This document shows positions 6,100-13,178 of a stretch of DNA of 22,078 bases, piece after piece. The translations under genes and the position numbers were made by a program. This DNA is from JBKPNX01 sp046732855 (GTDB taxonomy: Bacteria > Pseudomonadota > Alphaproteobacteria > Geminicoccales > Geminicoccaceae), in NCBI GenBank assembly GCA_046732855.1, contig JBKPNX010000229.1:1-22078 (forward strand), in the 5' to 3' direction. The notes under the pieces were generated by a model that saw nothing but the letters and a program-made list of their open reading frames with translations, ran no database searches and was not told where the DNA came from. The first letter of the stretch is position 1. Each line of letters begins with the position of its first letter.

Positions 6100-8352
6100 T
6101 CAAGCGGGCGCGACGAAGCTGTCGATGACCTTCTTGGTGCCAGCCTTGTCGAAGGCGATCTGCAGCTTGTTGCCCTCGACCGCGAGCACTTGCCCATAGC
6201 CGAATTTCTCGTGGAACACGCGCTGGCCGACCTCGATCGCCTGGCGGCCCCTGGGCAGCTCGGTCGTGAGCAGGCGCGCCTGGCCGTCGATCACTGGCGC
6301 CTTGCCGGCGGCGCGCATGCGCGCGAACCCCGGCCCGCGGCCGCCCGCGCGCAGATCGTCGAACCAGCCGCTCATCTGCGGCTCGGGCACGTGCTGGCGC
6401 TGCAGAAATTGGCTGTGCTCGGCGGGCAGCTCCTCGATGAAGCGCGAGGGAATGCCGGCGGCCCACTGATTGTACATCCGCCGGCTGGCGGCGTAGGACA
6501 CGGTCAGCGTCCGCTTGGCCCGGGTGATCCCCACGTACGCGAGCCGCCGCTCCTCCTCGAGCGCCCTCAGGCCGCCCTCATCCAGCGCCCGCTGGTTCGG
6601 GAACACGCCCTCCTCCCAGCCCGGTAGGAACACGGTGTCGAACTCGAGGCCCTTGGCGCTGTGCAGGGTCATCAGGCTGACCATGTCGTCGCTCGGATCC
6701 TGAGCGTTGTCCATGACCAGGCCGACGTGCTCGAGAAAGCCGGCGAGACTGTCGAACTCGGCGAGCGCCTGGACCAGCTCCTTGAGGTTCTCCAGGCGGC
6801 CCGGCGCATCGGGCGCGCGATCCTCCTGCCACATGCGCACGTAGCCCGATTCCTCGAGCACGGTCTCGGCCAGCTGCCGGGGCGGCACCTGCGCCGCGAG
6901 CTCGCGCCAGCGCTCGAAATCGTCGAGCAGGCGCAGGATGGTGCTGCGCACGTGCGGGCGCAGCTCGTCGGTGCCGCTCAAGGACCGTGCCGCGGCCGAA
7001 AGACTGACGCCCGCATCGCGCGCCGCACGGCGCAGCAGCTGCAGCGTCGCCCCGCCGAGGCCGCGTTTGGGCAGGTTGATCATGCGCTCGAGCGCCAGGT
7101 CGTCGGCCGGCTGATGGACCATGCGCAGATAGGCGATGGCGTCCCGGATTTCGGCGCGCTCGTAGAAGCGCGGCCCACCGATCACCCGGTACGGCAGGCC
7201 GAGATGGATGAAACGCTCCTCGAACGCGCGCGTCTGAAAGCTCGCGCGCACCAGGACCGCGATGTCGTTGAGCCGGCGCCCGGCCCGCTGCTCGGCCTCG
7301 ATCTCCTCGCCGACGAAGCGCGCCTCCTCCTGGTCATCCCATAAGGACGCGATGCGCACCCGCTCGCCCGTTTCGCCCTCGGTCCACAGCGTCTTGCCGA
7401 GGCGCGAGCGGTTGTGCGCGATCAGGCCCGAGGCGGCGCCCAGGATGTGCCCGGTCGAGCGGTAGTTGCACTCCAGGCGCACCACCGCGGCGCCCGGGAA
7501 GTCCCGCTCGAAGCGCAGGATGTTGCCGACCTCGGCGCCGCGCCAGCTGTAGATCGACTGGTCGTCGTCGCCGACGCAGGTGATGTTGCGGTGGCGCTGC
7601 GCGAGCAGCCGCAGCCACAGGTACTGGGCGACGTTGCTGTCCTGGTACTCGTCGACCAGGATCGCCCGGAAGCGCTGCTGGTAGTCGGCCAGGATCTCGG
7701 GCCGCTCCTCGAACAGGCGCAGGCAATGCAGCAGCAGGTCGCCGAAATCGCAGGCGTTCAGCGTGAGCAGGCGCTCCTGGTACGCGGCATAGAGCTGGCG
7801 CGCGCGCCCGAGCGCGAACTCGTCGATGTCGGCTTCCGGCACCCTCTCGGGAGTCTGGCCGCGATCCTTCCAGCGCTCGACGTTCGAGAGCAGGGCGCGC
7901 GGCGGCCAGCGCCTAGGATCCAGGTCCGCCGCCTCGATCACCTGCTTGATGAGGCGCAGCTGGTCGTCGGTGTCGAGGATCGTGAAGTTGGCCTGGAGTC
8001 CAACCGGCTCGGGGTGGCGGCGCAGCAGCCGGGCGCCGAGCGCGTGGAAGGTGCCGAACCACAGGCCCTCGACGCTCTGCCCGAGCAGCCGGGCGACGCG
8101 CAACGTCATCTCGCGCGCCGCCTTGTTGGTGAAGGTGACCGCGAGCGCCTGGTACGGCCGCACCCGCTCGGTCATGAGCAGGTGGGCGAGGCGCGTGGTC
8201 AGCACGCGGGTCTTGCCCGTGCCGGCGCCCGCAAGCACCAGAAGCGGCCCGTCGGCCGCCTCGACCGCGGCGCGCTGCGCCGGGTTGAGCAAATCGAGAT
8301 AGTCAGCTGTCGGGCGCGCTGGCGGCGCCAGCATGTCCGGTTGCCTGGTCAT
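6100..8352 (-). CDS. uvrD: ATP-dependent DNA helicase UvrD/PcrA (superfamily 1A)
   Basis: 750 residues, normal for UvrD/PcrA, a 3'-5' helicase in nucleotide excision repair, mismatch repair and removal of RecA or stalled polymerase. Motifs in order: Q-motif region LNPAQRAAV (22-30), Walker A AGAGTGKT (41-48), TFTNKAAREM, Walker B VDEYQDSN, GDDDQSIYSWRGA, LECNYRS, TLHSAKGLEFDTVFLPG, and the arginine-finger region VGITRAKR. The C-terminus FHEKFGYGQVL...VIDSFV is the Tudor-like domain that binds RNA polymerase in UvrD/PcrA. The ATG at 8352 is preferred because AGGAG lies 4-5 bases upstream; the frame runs on to 8526 but that part is Arg-rich and unlike the family. It heads a probable uvrD-prmA operon. 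Confidence 0.95.
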   Translation of the reverse strand: MTRQPDMLAPPARPTADYLDLLNPAQRAAVEAADGPLLVLAGAGTGKTRVLTTRLAHLLMTERVRPYQALAVTFTNKAAREMTLRVARLLGQSVEGLWFGTFHALGARLLRRHPEPVGLQANFTILDTDDQLRLIKQVIEAADLDPRRWPPRALLSNVERWKDRGQTPERVPEADIDEFALGRARQLYAAYQERLLTLNACDFGDLLLHCLRLFEERPEILADYQQRFRAILVDEYQDSNVAQYLWLRLLAQRHRNITCVGDDDQSIYSWRGAEVGNILRFERDFPGAAVVRLECNYRSTGHILGAASGLIAHNRSRLGKTLWTEGETGERVRIASLWDDQEEARFVGEEIEAEQRAGRRLNDIAVLVRASFQTRAFEERFIHLGLPYRVIGGPRFYERAEIRDAIAYLRMVHQPADDLALERMINLPKRGLGGATLQLLRRAARDAGVSLSAAARSLSGTDELRPHVRSTILRLLDDFERWRELAAQVPPRQLAETVLEESGYVRMWQEDRAPDAPGRLENLKELVQALAEFDSLAGFLEHVGLVMDNAQDPSDDMVSLMTLHSAKGLEFDTVFLPGWEEGVFPNQRALDEGGLRALEEERRLAYVGITRAKRTLTVSYAASRRMYNQWAAGIPSRFIEELPAEHSQFLQRQHVPEPQMSGWFDDLRAGGRGPGFARMRAAGKAPVIDGQARLLTTELPRGRQAIEVGQRVFHEKFGYGQVLAVEGNKLQIAFDKAGTKKVIDSFVAPA

Positions 8353-8510
8353 AGAGCTCCTGTGGTCATTCGACCGGCCGCCCGCAAGAGCGCTCCGGAA
8401 GGGCGCCCTCGGCCGGCGAGGCGCCCCAAGATGCGCCATCGCGCGCGCGCCGTCGACCCCCTGGCCGCGGTCTACTCCGCGTTCTGAGCGTCCGCTTGAA
8501 CAACGGCATC

Positions 8511-8538
8511 GCCGGCGGCGGCTCACCCCACCGCCGGC
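8511..8538. repeat. Inverted repeat in the uvrD-acdS gap
   Basis: GCCGGCGG and CCGCCGGC form a perfect 8-bp stem around a 12-base loop. No T-run on either side. It lies about 160 bases upstream of uvrD. Function unknown; it could be a chance product of high GC. Confidence 0.35.
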
Positions 8539-8586
8539 AGCGCTCTACTCGAGTTCCAACCGATGGGGCGACGAGCTCGGCCACTA

Positions 8587-8610
8587 GCTCATCGGCTCGA
8601 CCCGATGAGC
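8587..8610. promoter_or_regulatory. Near-perfect 24-bp palindrome upstream of uvrD
   Basis: Arms GCTCATCGG (8587-8595) and CCGATGAGC (8602-8610) are perfect 9-bp inverted repeats around CTCGAC, whose inner TCGA is itself palindromic. No T-run follows, so a dimeric regulator site fits better than a terminator. It lies 234 bases upstream of the uvrD start and 274 bases upstream of acdS. It does not look like a LexA box of the GTTC-N7-GTTC kind. Confidence 0.4.
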
Positions 8611-8679
8611 GGGGCGCTCCAAGACTGATAGATCGGCAGACACATCTTACCCGGACCACAACTTGACGCAGCCCATGTC

Positions 8680-8759
8680 GTCAGCGCGAGGTAACGAAGC
8701 GGTTGCGGCGATCCAGGGACATAGTTTCGATTGCTTCGTCGCTGCCTCCTCGCAATGAC
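8680..8759. repeat. Dispersed palindromic repeat (GTCATTGCGAG...GAAGCAATC type)
   Basis: On the minus strand the block starts GTCATTGCGAGGAGG and CGACGAAGCAATC, then after a short spacer the reverse arm GGATCGCCGCAACCGCTTCG and CTCGCGCTGACG. The arms form a long imperfect hairpin. This is the intergenic repeat common in several proteobacterial genomes, often mistranslated as small proteins with LRAKRSN-like residues. A second copy is at 11857-12008 in the opposite orientation. Confidence 0.75.
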
Positions 8760-8883
8760 CAAACCGAGCATCCGTCATCGAGCCTTTTTCCCGCGAAGCC
8801 CTCCCGGACGGATCTCGGGAGCCCTTTTGGGGAATGTCGTGGCAGTGTATCCGCCGGCGCATACGCGCCGAGGGAGGACCGCG

Positions 8884-9897
8884 ATGCTGGAGAAGTTCGA
8901 GCGCTACCCGCTGACGTTCGGCCCGACGCCGATCGAAAGGCTCGACCGGCTGTCGGAGCATCTGGGCGGCTCGGTCGAGATCTATGCCAAGCGCGAGGAC
9001 TGCAATTCGGGGCTCGCGTTCGGGGGCAACAAGATCCGCAAACTCGAGTACATCATTCCCGACGCGCTCGCGTCCAATGCCGACACGCTCGTCACGATCG
9101 GCGGCGTCCAGTCGAACCATACCCGCCAGGTCGCGGCGGTCGCGGCCAAGCTCGGCATGAAGTGCCGTCTCGTGCAGGAGGGCTGGGTGCCTTTCCCGGA
9201 CGCGGTCTACGACCGCGTCGGCAACATCCTGATGAGCCGGGTGCTGGGCGCCGAGATCGAGCTGGTCGAGGAGGGCTTCGACATCGGTATCCGCGAGAGC
9301 TGGGAGCGCGCGCTCGAGGACGTCAGGGCCAAGGGCGCCAAGCCCTATGCGATTCCCGCCGGCGCCTCGGTGCACAAGTACGGCGGCCTCGGCTTCGTCG
9401 GCTTCGCCGAGGAGGTGCGCGCGCAGGAGCGGCAGCTCGGCGTCAGGTTCGCCTACGTCATCGTCTGCACGGTGACCGGCTCGACGCACGCCGGCATGCT
9501 GGTCGGCTTCGCCAAGGACGGGCGGGCGCAGCGAGTGATCGGCATCGACGCGTCCGGGACCATAGAGCAGACCAGGGCTCAGGTGCTCGCGATCGCGCGC
9601 CACACGGCCGATCTGGTCGAGCTCGGCCGCGCGATCGCCGAGGACGAACTCGTGCTGATTGCGGATTACGCCTATCCGGCCTACGGCGTGCCCTCGGCCG
9701 AGACCAACGAGGCGATCCGCCTCGCCGCGCGGACCGAGGGCATGATGACCGACCCGGTGTACGAGGGCAAATCCATGCAGGGCATGATCGATCTCGTGCG
9801 CAAAGGCTATTTCCCGCCGGGCTCGAAGATCCTCTACGCCCATCTCGGCGGCGTGCCGGCGATCAACGCCTACAGCTACCTTTATCGCAACGGCTAA
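8884..9897 (+). CDS. acdS: 1-aminocyclopropane-1-carboxylate (ACC) deaminase
   Basis: 337 residues, against 338 in the Pseudomonas enzyme. This cytoplasmic PLP enzyme (tryptophan-synthase-beta fold) converts ACC, the ethylene precursor of plants, to 2-oxobutyrate and ammonia. The N-terminus FERYPLTFGPTPIERL, KREDCNSGLAFGGNK with the PLP lysine at K50, SNHTRQVAAVAAKLGMKC, and YEGKSMQGMI with Y293/E294 are seen, together with L321 in AHLGGVPA. E294 and L321 match the Glu and Leu that separate true ACC deaminases from D-cysteine desulfhydrase relatives. The ATG has GGGAGGA upstream; the frame continues upstream into the dispersed repeat, which is not coding. Its presence suggests a plant- or soil-associated host. 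A weak GG-N10-GC match lies 35 bases upstream, but sigma-54 control is unproven. Confidence 0.95.
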   Translation: MLEKFERYPLTFGPTPIERLDRLSEHLGGSVEIYAKREDCNSGLAFGGNKIRKLEYIIPDALASNADTLVTIGGVQSNHTRQVAAVAAKLGMKCRLVQEGWVPFPDAVYDRVGNILMSRVLGAEIELVEEGFDIGIRESWERALEDVRAKGAKPYAIPAGASVHKYGGLGFVGFAEEVRAQERQLGVRFAYVIVCTVTGSTHAGMLVGFAKDGRAQRVIGIDASGTIEQTRAQVLAIARHTADLVELGRAIAEDELVLIADYAYPAYGVPSAETNEAIRLAARTEGMMTDPVYEGKSMQGMIDLVRKGYFPPGSKILYAHLGGVPAINAYSYLYRNG

Positions 9898-10027
9898 GAT
9901 AGTCGCCCCAACTCGACCGGGCTTCGTCAGCTCTCACTTCTGCGCCTCTGCACGAATGTTTGCGAACAAGCGATGAGAATGGAGTACATATTGCAGGTAC
10001 CGTATCGCCCTCTCGGAGCTGCGAGCC

Positions 10028-10258
10028 ATGATTCTCACCGTGCGGGCCACCTGGGACGTGCAGGCGTCGGTGTGGGTCGCCGAGAGCGATGACGTCCCGG
10101 GGCTCATCACCGAAGCCGAGGATCTTGACGCCTTAATGAGCAAGCTCAGGGTGATGATCCCGGAGCTGCTTGAGGCCAACGGTGCACTGCCGCCGAACGT
10201 TGATGAGCTTCCCTTCAGGCTAATCGTCCTGGACCGTGCCTCTCGCCTTGCGGCGTAA
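10028..10258 (+). CDS. HicB-like antitoxin (DUF1902 family)
   Basis: 76 residues with the compact HicB-like partial RNase H fold pattern: an N-terminal strand (MILTVRATWD), WVAESDDVPGLITEAEDLDAL, then a helix (LMSKLRVMIPELLEANG). The motif DVPGLxTEAEDLDAL is typical of DUF1902/HicB proteins. There is no added DNA-binding domain, so repression, if any, may come from the following HTH gene. The stop codon overlaps the start of hicA in TAATG, giving translational coupling. Antitoxin-first order is the reverse of classical hicAB but common for DUF1902 pairs. Confidence 0.82.
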   Translation: MILTVRATWDVQASVWVAESDDVPGLITEAEDLDALMSKLRVMIPELLEANGALPPNVDELPFRLIVLDRASRLAA

Positions 10259-10452
10259 TGGTCGATTACGCGCCTGCCTTGAAAAAGCTTCTCAAAGACA
10301 GCGGCTGCTGGTTCGATCGGCAGGGGAAGGGTGACCACGAGATCTGGTACAGCCCACACACGAACCGCAAGTTCCCCGTGGACGACAAGATCAGGTCGCG
10401 GCACACCGCCAATGGCGTTTTAAAACAAGCCGGCCTGAAGAAGGCCTTCTAG
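10258..10452 (+). CDS. hicA: HicA toxin (YcfA/HicA mRNA interferase)
   Basis: 64 residues, normal for HicA. The double-stranded-RNA-binding-like fold is suggested by an N-terminal helix (ALKKLLKDSGC), then FDRQGKGDHEIWYSP, where the His in GDH is the conserved catalytic residue of HicA ribonucleases, then strands ending in the Lys-rich tail LKQAGLKKAF. Its ATG overlaps the antitoxin stop by one base. It would cleave mRNA when free of the antitoxin. A possible third gene of the unit starts 33 bases downstream. Confidence 0.85.
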   Translation: MVDYAPALKKLLKDSGCWFDRQGKGDHEIWYSPHTNRKFPVDDKIRSRHTANGVLKQAGLKKAF

Positions 10453-10485
10453 GCAGCGGTCGGCCGTCGAGATCAGAGCGAGGGT

Positions 10486-10869
10486 ATGCCGATGATCATC
10501 GTGGAGCCGATTGCGCTAACCGCTGACACCGCAGTGCTGCGCCGCCGCGACTACGATGCCCTCCTCAAAGCCTACGAGGATGCCGCCGATGCTTTGGCGA
10601 TGGCGGAGGTCAGGGGGAAGCGGCCGGAGTCGCAGAGTATGTTCCGATCGAGCTGGCCGAGAGAATTCTTGTCGGCGGCGCGCACCCGGTTCGAGTCTGG
10701 CGGGAGCATCGCGCTGACCCTTGCCACGTTGGCTAGAGAGGCAGCTATTGCGCCGAGCTATGTGTCCGAAATCGAGAACGGCAAGAAACGTGGCTCGGTC
10801 CGGGCTTTGGCCGCGCTCGCGAAGGTGCTGCGTGTAAATATCGAAGATCTGTTGGCGCCGGACCGCTGA
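10486..10869 (+). CDS. XRE-family HTH protein, antitoxin-like, with internal frame-shifted segment
   Basis: 127 residues. The N-terminal part (LRRRDYDALLKAYEDAADALAMAE) resembles antitoxins that pair with RelE/ParE toxins, and the C-terminal part (about 75-125) is a Cro/C1-type helix-turn-helix: TLATLAREAAIAPSYVSEIE followed by NGKKRGSVRALAALAKVL. Between them, bases 10635-10712 make better sense in another frame, giving EYVPIELAER...HPVRVWREHR, the linker expected in this family; in the real frame these codons give SMFRSSWPREFLSA. Two opposite frameshifts therefore seem to have scrambled about 26 residues while saving the HTH. No RelE-like partner is present; it follows hicA by 33 bases and may regulate that operon. 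There is little ribosome binding signal (GAGGGT). Confidence 0.7.
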   Translation: MPMIIVEPIALTADTAVLRRRDYDALLKAYEDAADALAMAEVRGKRPESQSMFRSSWPREFLSAARTRFESGGSIALTLATLAREAAIAPSYVSEIENGKKRGSVRALAALAKVLRVNIEDLLAPDR

Positions 10870-10985
10870 CCGAGCGACCAGACCCGAGGCCACCTTCCGC
10901 ACCCCGGCCGCTAAGTGCTCTTGACGCCAGGATCTGACGCGGACAGCCCGGTCTGTGGCTTGTTACAAACAGCCGGCCTATTCGA

Positions 10986-11453
10986 TCAGCCGAGGATGGC
11001 GCGGCGGCGCTCGAGGCTTGCGGCCGGCCACAGCGCCTTCGTGTCGTAGTAGACGTCGAAGGCCGGGACGCCTTCGGGCAGACGCACCCAGGGCAGCTTC
11101 GAGCGCGTGTAAATGTGCACGTCGGGCGCCAGTGACGTCGGATCGTCGAGCGTGCCGACACGCACGAAGCGGAGCGCCGGGCGGCCGCCGTAATCGCTCC
11201 AGAGCGCGGTCTGACAGGCCGGGCAGCGATAGATGTGGTGTGGGCGGCCGCTGTCCGTCGGCACGGCGACTGGCGCCGGTTCGCCCGAGAGGAGGCCGAT
11301 CCGGTCGGTCTCGATCAGGGCATTGATGACGAACGCGCCGCCCGTCTGGCGCTGGCAGTCGCGACAGTGACAGCAATGCACGAACATCGGCGCGGAGCCG
11401 AGCCGATAGCGCACTGCTCCGCACGCGCAGCCGCCCTCCAGATCGCCGGCCAT
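10986..11453 (-). CDS. GFA/CENP-V family zinc protein (copy 1)
   Basis: 155 residues. Zinc ligands of the glutathione-dependent formaldehyde-activating (GFA) family are all visible: GGCACGAVRY near the N-terminus, HCCHCRDCQR about residues 30-39, and RCPACQTALW near residue 75. The structural zinc and likely glutathione-handling fold are known for the family, but the substrate of most members is unknown. The ATG at 11453 has GGAGGAGGGA upstream and is preferred to 11492. It is the last gene of the block headed by the DUF899 gene, 60 bases after the MoaD-like gene. Confidence 0.88.
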   Translation of the reverse strand: MAGDLEGGCACGAVRYRLGSAPMFVHCCHCRDCQRQTGGAFVINALIETDRIGLLSGEPAPVAVPTDSGRPHHIYRCPACQTALWSDYGGRPALRFVRVGTLDDPTSLAPDVHIYTRSKLPWVRLPEGVPAFDVYYDTKALWPAASLERRRAILG

Positions 11454-11513
11454 GGTTCCCTCCTCCTGTGGTGCGCCCGAAGCCCTTGCCATCCGACCCA
11501 GTGAGGCCGGCCA

Positions 11514-11810
11514 TCAGCCACCGCTGATCGCGGTGAGCACCGTGACCTCCGTGCCGCCCGCAAGCCGTGTCTCCAAATTCGCCCGCCTGCCCTCGACGAA
11601 GACGTTGATGTGGCGGCGCAGCGCGGGCCGGGAATCACACAGGCGATCGCGCATCCCGGGCCACCTCGCGTCCAGCCCCTCGATCATCTCGCCCACGGTC
11701 GCAGCGGGCAGCTCGACCCGCCGCACCGCAGTCGGAAACAACCGCACGAGGTTCGGCGGCAGCGTGACGGCGACCGCCGACCCGGCGCGCGAAGGCTGGG
11801 CATTCGGCAT
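11514..11810 (-). CDS. MoaD/ThiS-like sulfur-carrier protein
   Basis: 98 residues with a ubiquitin-like pattern: an N-terminal strand (AVAVTLPPNLVRLF), a helix (TVGEMIEGLDARWPGMRDRL), then INVFVEGRR and TEVTVLTAISGG ending exactly in Gly-Gly. In MoaD and ThiS this C-terminal glycine is adenylated and thiocarboxylated. It is not the housekeeping moaD or thiS, since no molybdopterin or thiamine genes are nearby. Instead it follows a BNR beta-propeller gene, a pairing I recognise from other genomes though its function is unknown to me. The start is uncertain: ATG 11810 or GTG 11840, neither with a good ribosome binding site. A repeat separates it from the propeller gene. Confidence 0.8.
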   Translation of the reverse strand: MPNAQPSRAGSAVAVTLPPNLVRLFPTAVRRVELPAATVGEMIEGLDARWPGMRDRLCDSRPALRRHINVFVEGRRANLETRLAGGTEVTVLTAISGG

Positions 11811-11856
11811 GGGCCGGCCGGGCCCGCGACTAGTACTCACGACCGTACGAGCGCCT

Positions 11857-12008
11857 CGTCATTGCGAGCGCCCGAAGGCGCGAAGCAATCCAGAAGAATG
11901 CGATTCTCCGGATCGCCACGACCGCGGCGCGGTCTCGCGATGACGGCCACAACCGCTGCGCGGTCTCGCGATGACGGCCACAACCGCTGCCCGGTCTCGT
12001 GATGACGG
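11857..12008. repeat. Dispersed palindromic repeat with tandemly amplified right arm
   Basis: Left arm CGTCATTGCGAGCG...GCGCGAAGCAATCCAGA (11857-11894), then GATTCTCCGGATCGCC, then three 31-base tandem units at 11921-11951, 11952-11982 and 11983-12008 (last partial). Each unit carries CGGTCTCGCGATGACGG or a close variant, the inverse of the left arm. The element is the same type as 8680-8759 in the opposite orientation. It fills the gap between the propeller stop and the MoaD-like start. Confidence 0.8.
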
Positions 12009-12041
12009 AAGGAATCGCGCACGAACTGCCGATTCCTGCCA

Positions 12042-13124
12042 CTAGTCGTCCACCACCAGCGTCTCGACCGAGGAGATCAGCGGCAGATGCTGCGCGATAC
12101 AGCGCCAGCTGTCGCCCTCGTCGACGCTGGCGAACAGCGCCCCGGTGTTGGTGCCGAAGTATACGCCGGCGGGCTCGAGGCGATCGGTCGCCATGGCCTG
12201 GCGCAGCACGCCGAAGAACACGTTCCGCTGCGGCAGCCCCTCGCGCAGGTCCTCCCAGCTGTCGCCGGCGTCGCGCGTCCGCCAGACCGCGGCGCGCGCG
12301 TCGGGCACGTAGCGACCTTTGACGTCGCCGTTAAGCGGCAGCAGATAAAGCGTGTCCGGGTCGCGCGGATGGACCGCCGCGGGGAAACCGAAGCTCGACG
12401 GCAGGCCCGCCTCGATGCTGTCCCACTGCCGGCCGCCGTCCTCGCTGCGATACATGCCGCAGTGGTTCTGCTGGTACAGGCGATCGGGCATGCCTTCCGC
12501 CATCACCAGGCAGTGCACGCACTGGCCGATCTCCGGGTATCGCTGGTCCTCGGGCAGGTAGTCCGCGCGCGTGCCGCGATTGCGCGGCTCCCAGCTGGCG
12601 CCGCCATCCGCGGTATGGAACACCCCGGCCGAGGAGATCGCGATCCAGAGCTGGCGCTCGTCATCCGGATGGGGCACGAGCGAATGCAGGATCAGCCCGC
12701 CGCCGCCCGGCTGCCAGTTCGGGCGCGACGGGTGGTCGCGCAGGCCGGCGACGTGGCGCCATGACTGCCCATCGTCGTCGCTCTGGAACAGTCCGGCCGG
12801 CTCGACGCCGGCGTACAGGCCGGCGGCAGCGGGCGACAGGCTCCACACCGCCTTGATCGGGTCTTCCCCGGCCTCGTAAGCGAGCCCCGCGCTGGAGTGC
12901 GTCCAGCTCGCGCCGAGGTCCTTGGACTGCCACACGGCCGGACCGAACCAGGCGTCGCCGCCGCCGGCGTAAATGGTCCCCGTGGCCTCGTCCGCGATGA
13001 CGTGGTTCATCGGCCAGGTCTCGCAGAAGGGCCCGCGGAGCTGCCACGATCGCCGCAACTCGTCGCTCTCGAGGATGAAGGCGCCCTTCTTCGTGCCGAG
13101 GAGGATCAGAACCTTGGTCGCCAT
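12042..13124 (-). CDS. BNR/Asp-box beta-propeller protein (sialidase-like fold, no enzyme residues assigned)
   Basis: 360 residues without a signal peptide, so probably cytoplasmic. Six Asp-box repeats (SxDxGxxW) mark propeller blades: SKDLGASW, SDDDGQSW, TADGGASW, SEDGGRQW, TRDAGDSW and SVDEGDSW. The N-terminus MATKVLILLGTKKGAFILES is typical of the cytosolic WD40/YVTN/BNR-like proteins found next to MoaD/ThiS proteins, as here. True sialidase activity is unlikely to be inferable from Asp boxes alone. GGAGG precedes the ATG by 6 bases. It follows the DUF899 gene by 54 bases and is probably in its operon. Confidence 0.85.
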   Translation of the reverse strand: MATKVLILLGTKKGAFILESDELRRSWQLRGPFCETWPMNHVIADEATGTIYAGGGDAWFGPAVWQSKDLGASWTHSSAGLAYEAGEDPIKAVWSLSPAAAGLYAGVEPAGLFQSDDDGQSWRHVAGLRDHPSRPNWQPGGGGLILHSLVPHPDDERQLWIAISSAGVFHTADGGASWEPRNRGTRADYLPEDQRYPEIGQCVHCLVMAEGMPDRLYQQNHCGMYRSEDGGRQWDSIEAGLPSSFGFPAAVHPRDPDTLYLLPLNGDVKGRYVPDARAAVWRTRDAGDSWEDLREGLPQRNVFFGVLRQAMATDRLEPAGVYFGTNTGALFASVDEGDSWRCIAQHLPLISSVETLVVDD

Positions 13125-13178
13125 GTCTCGCCTCCGTTGCCTGTCGGACTGGATCCCGAGGGACCGTCGGGAGACCGC

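Noticed and set aside
8589..8771. 60-residue minus-strand ORF
   Set aside because: Its RRQRRSNRN-like sequence is the translation of the dispersed palindromic repeat and not a protein gene.
8801..8821. CTCCCG/CGGGAG hairpin followed by CCCTTTTGGGG as a terminator
   Set aside because: It lies in a divergent intergenic region where no plus-strand transcript is expected to end, and its T-run is short and offset.
8703..9902. 399-codon plus frame overlapping acdS, and the minus frame 8647-9843
   Set aside because: Both are shadows of acdS, whose catalytic residues are all in the other frame.
11921..12008. Three 31-base direct repeats considered as a CRISPR array
   Set aside because: The units abut with no spacers and are the amplified arm of a dispersed palindromic repeat; no cas genes are present.
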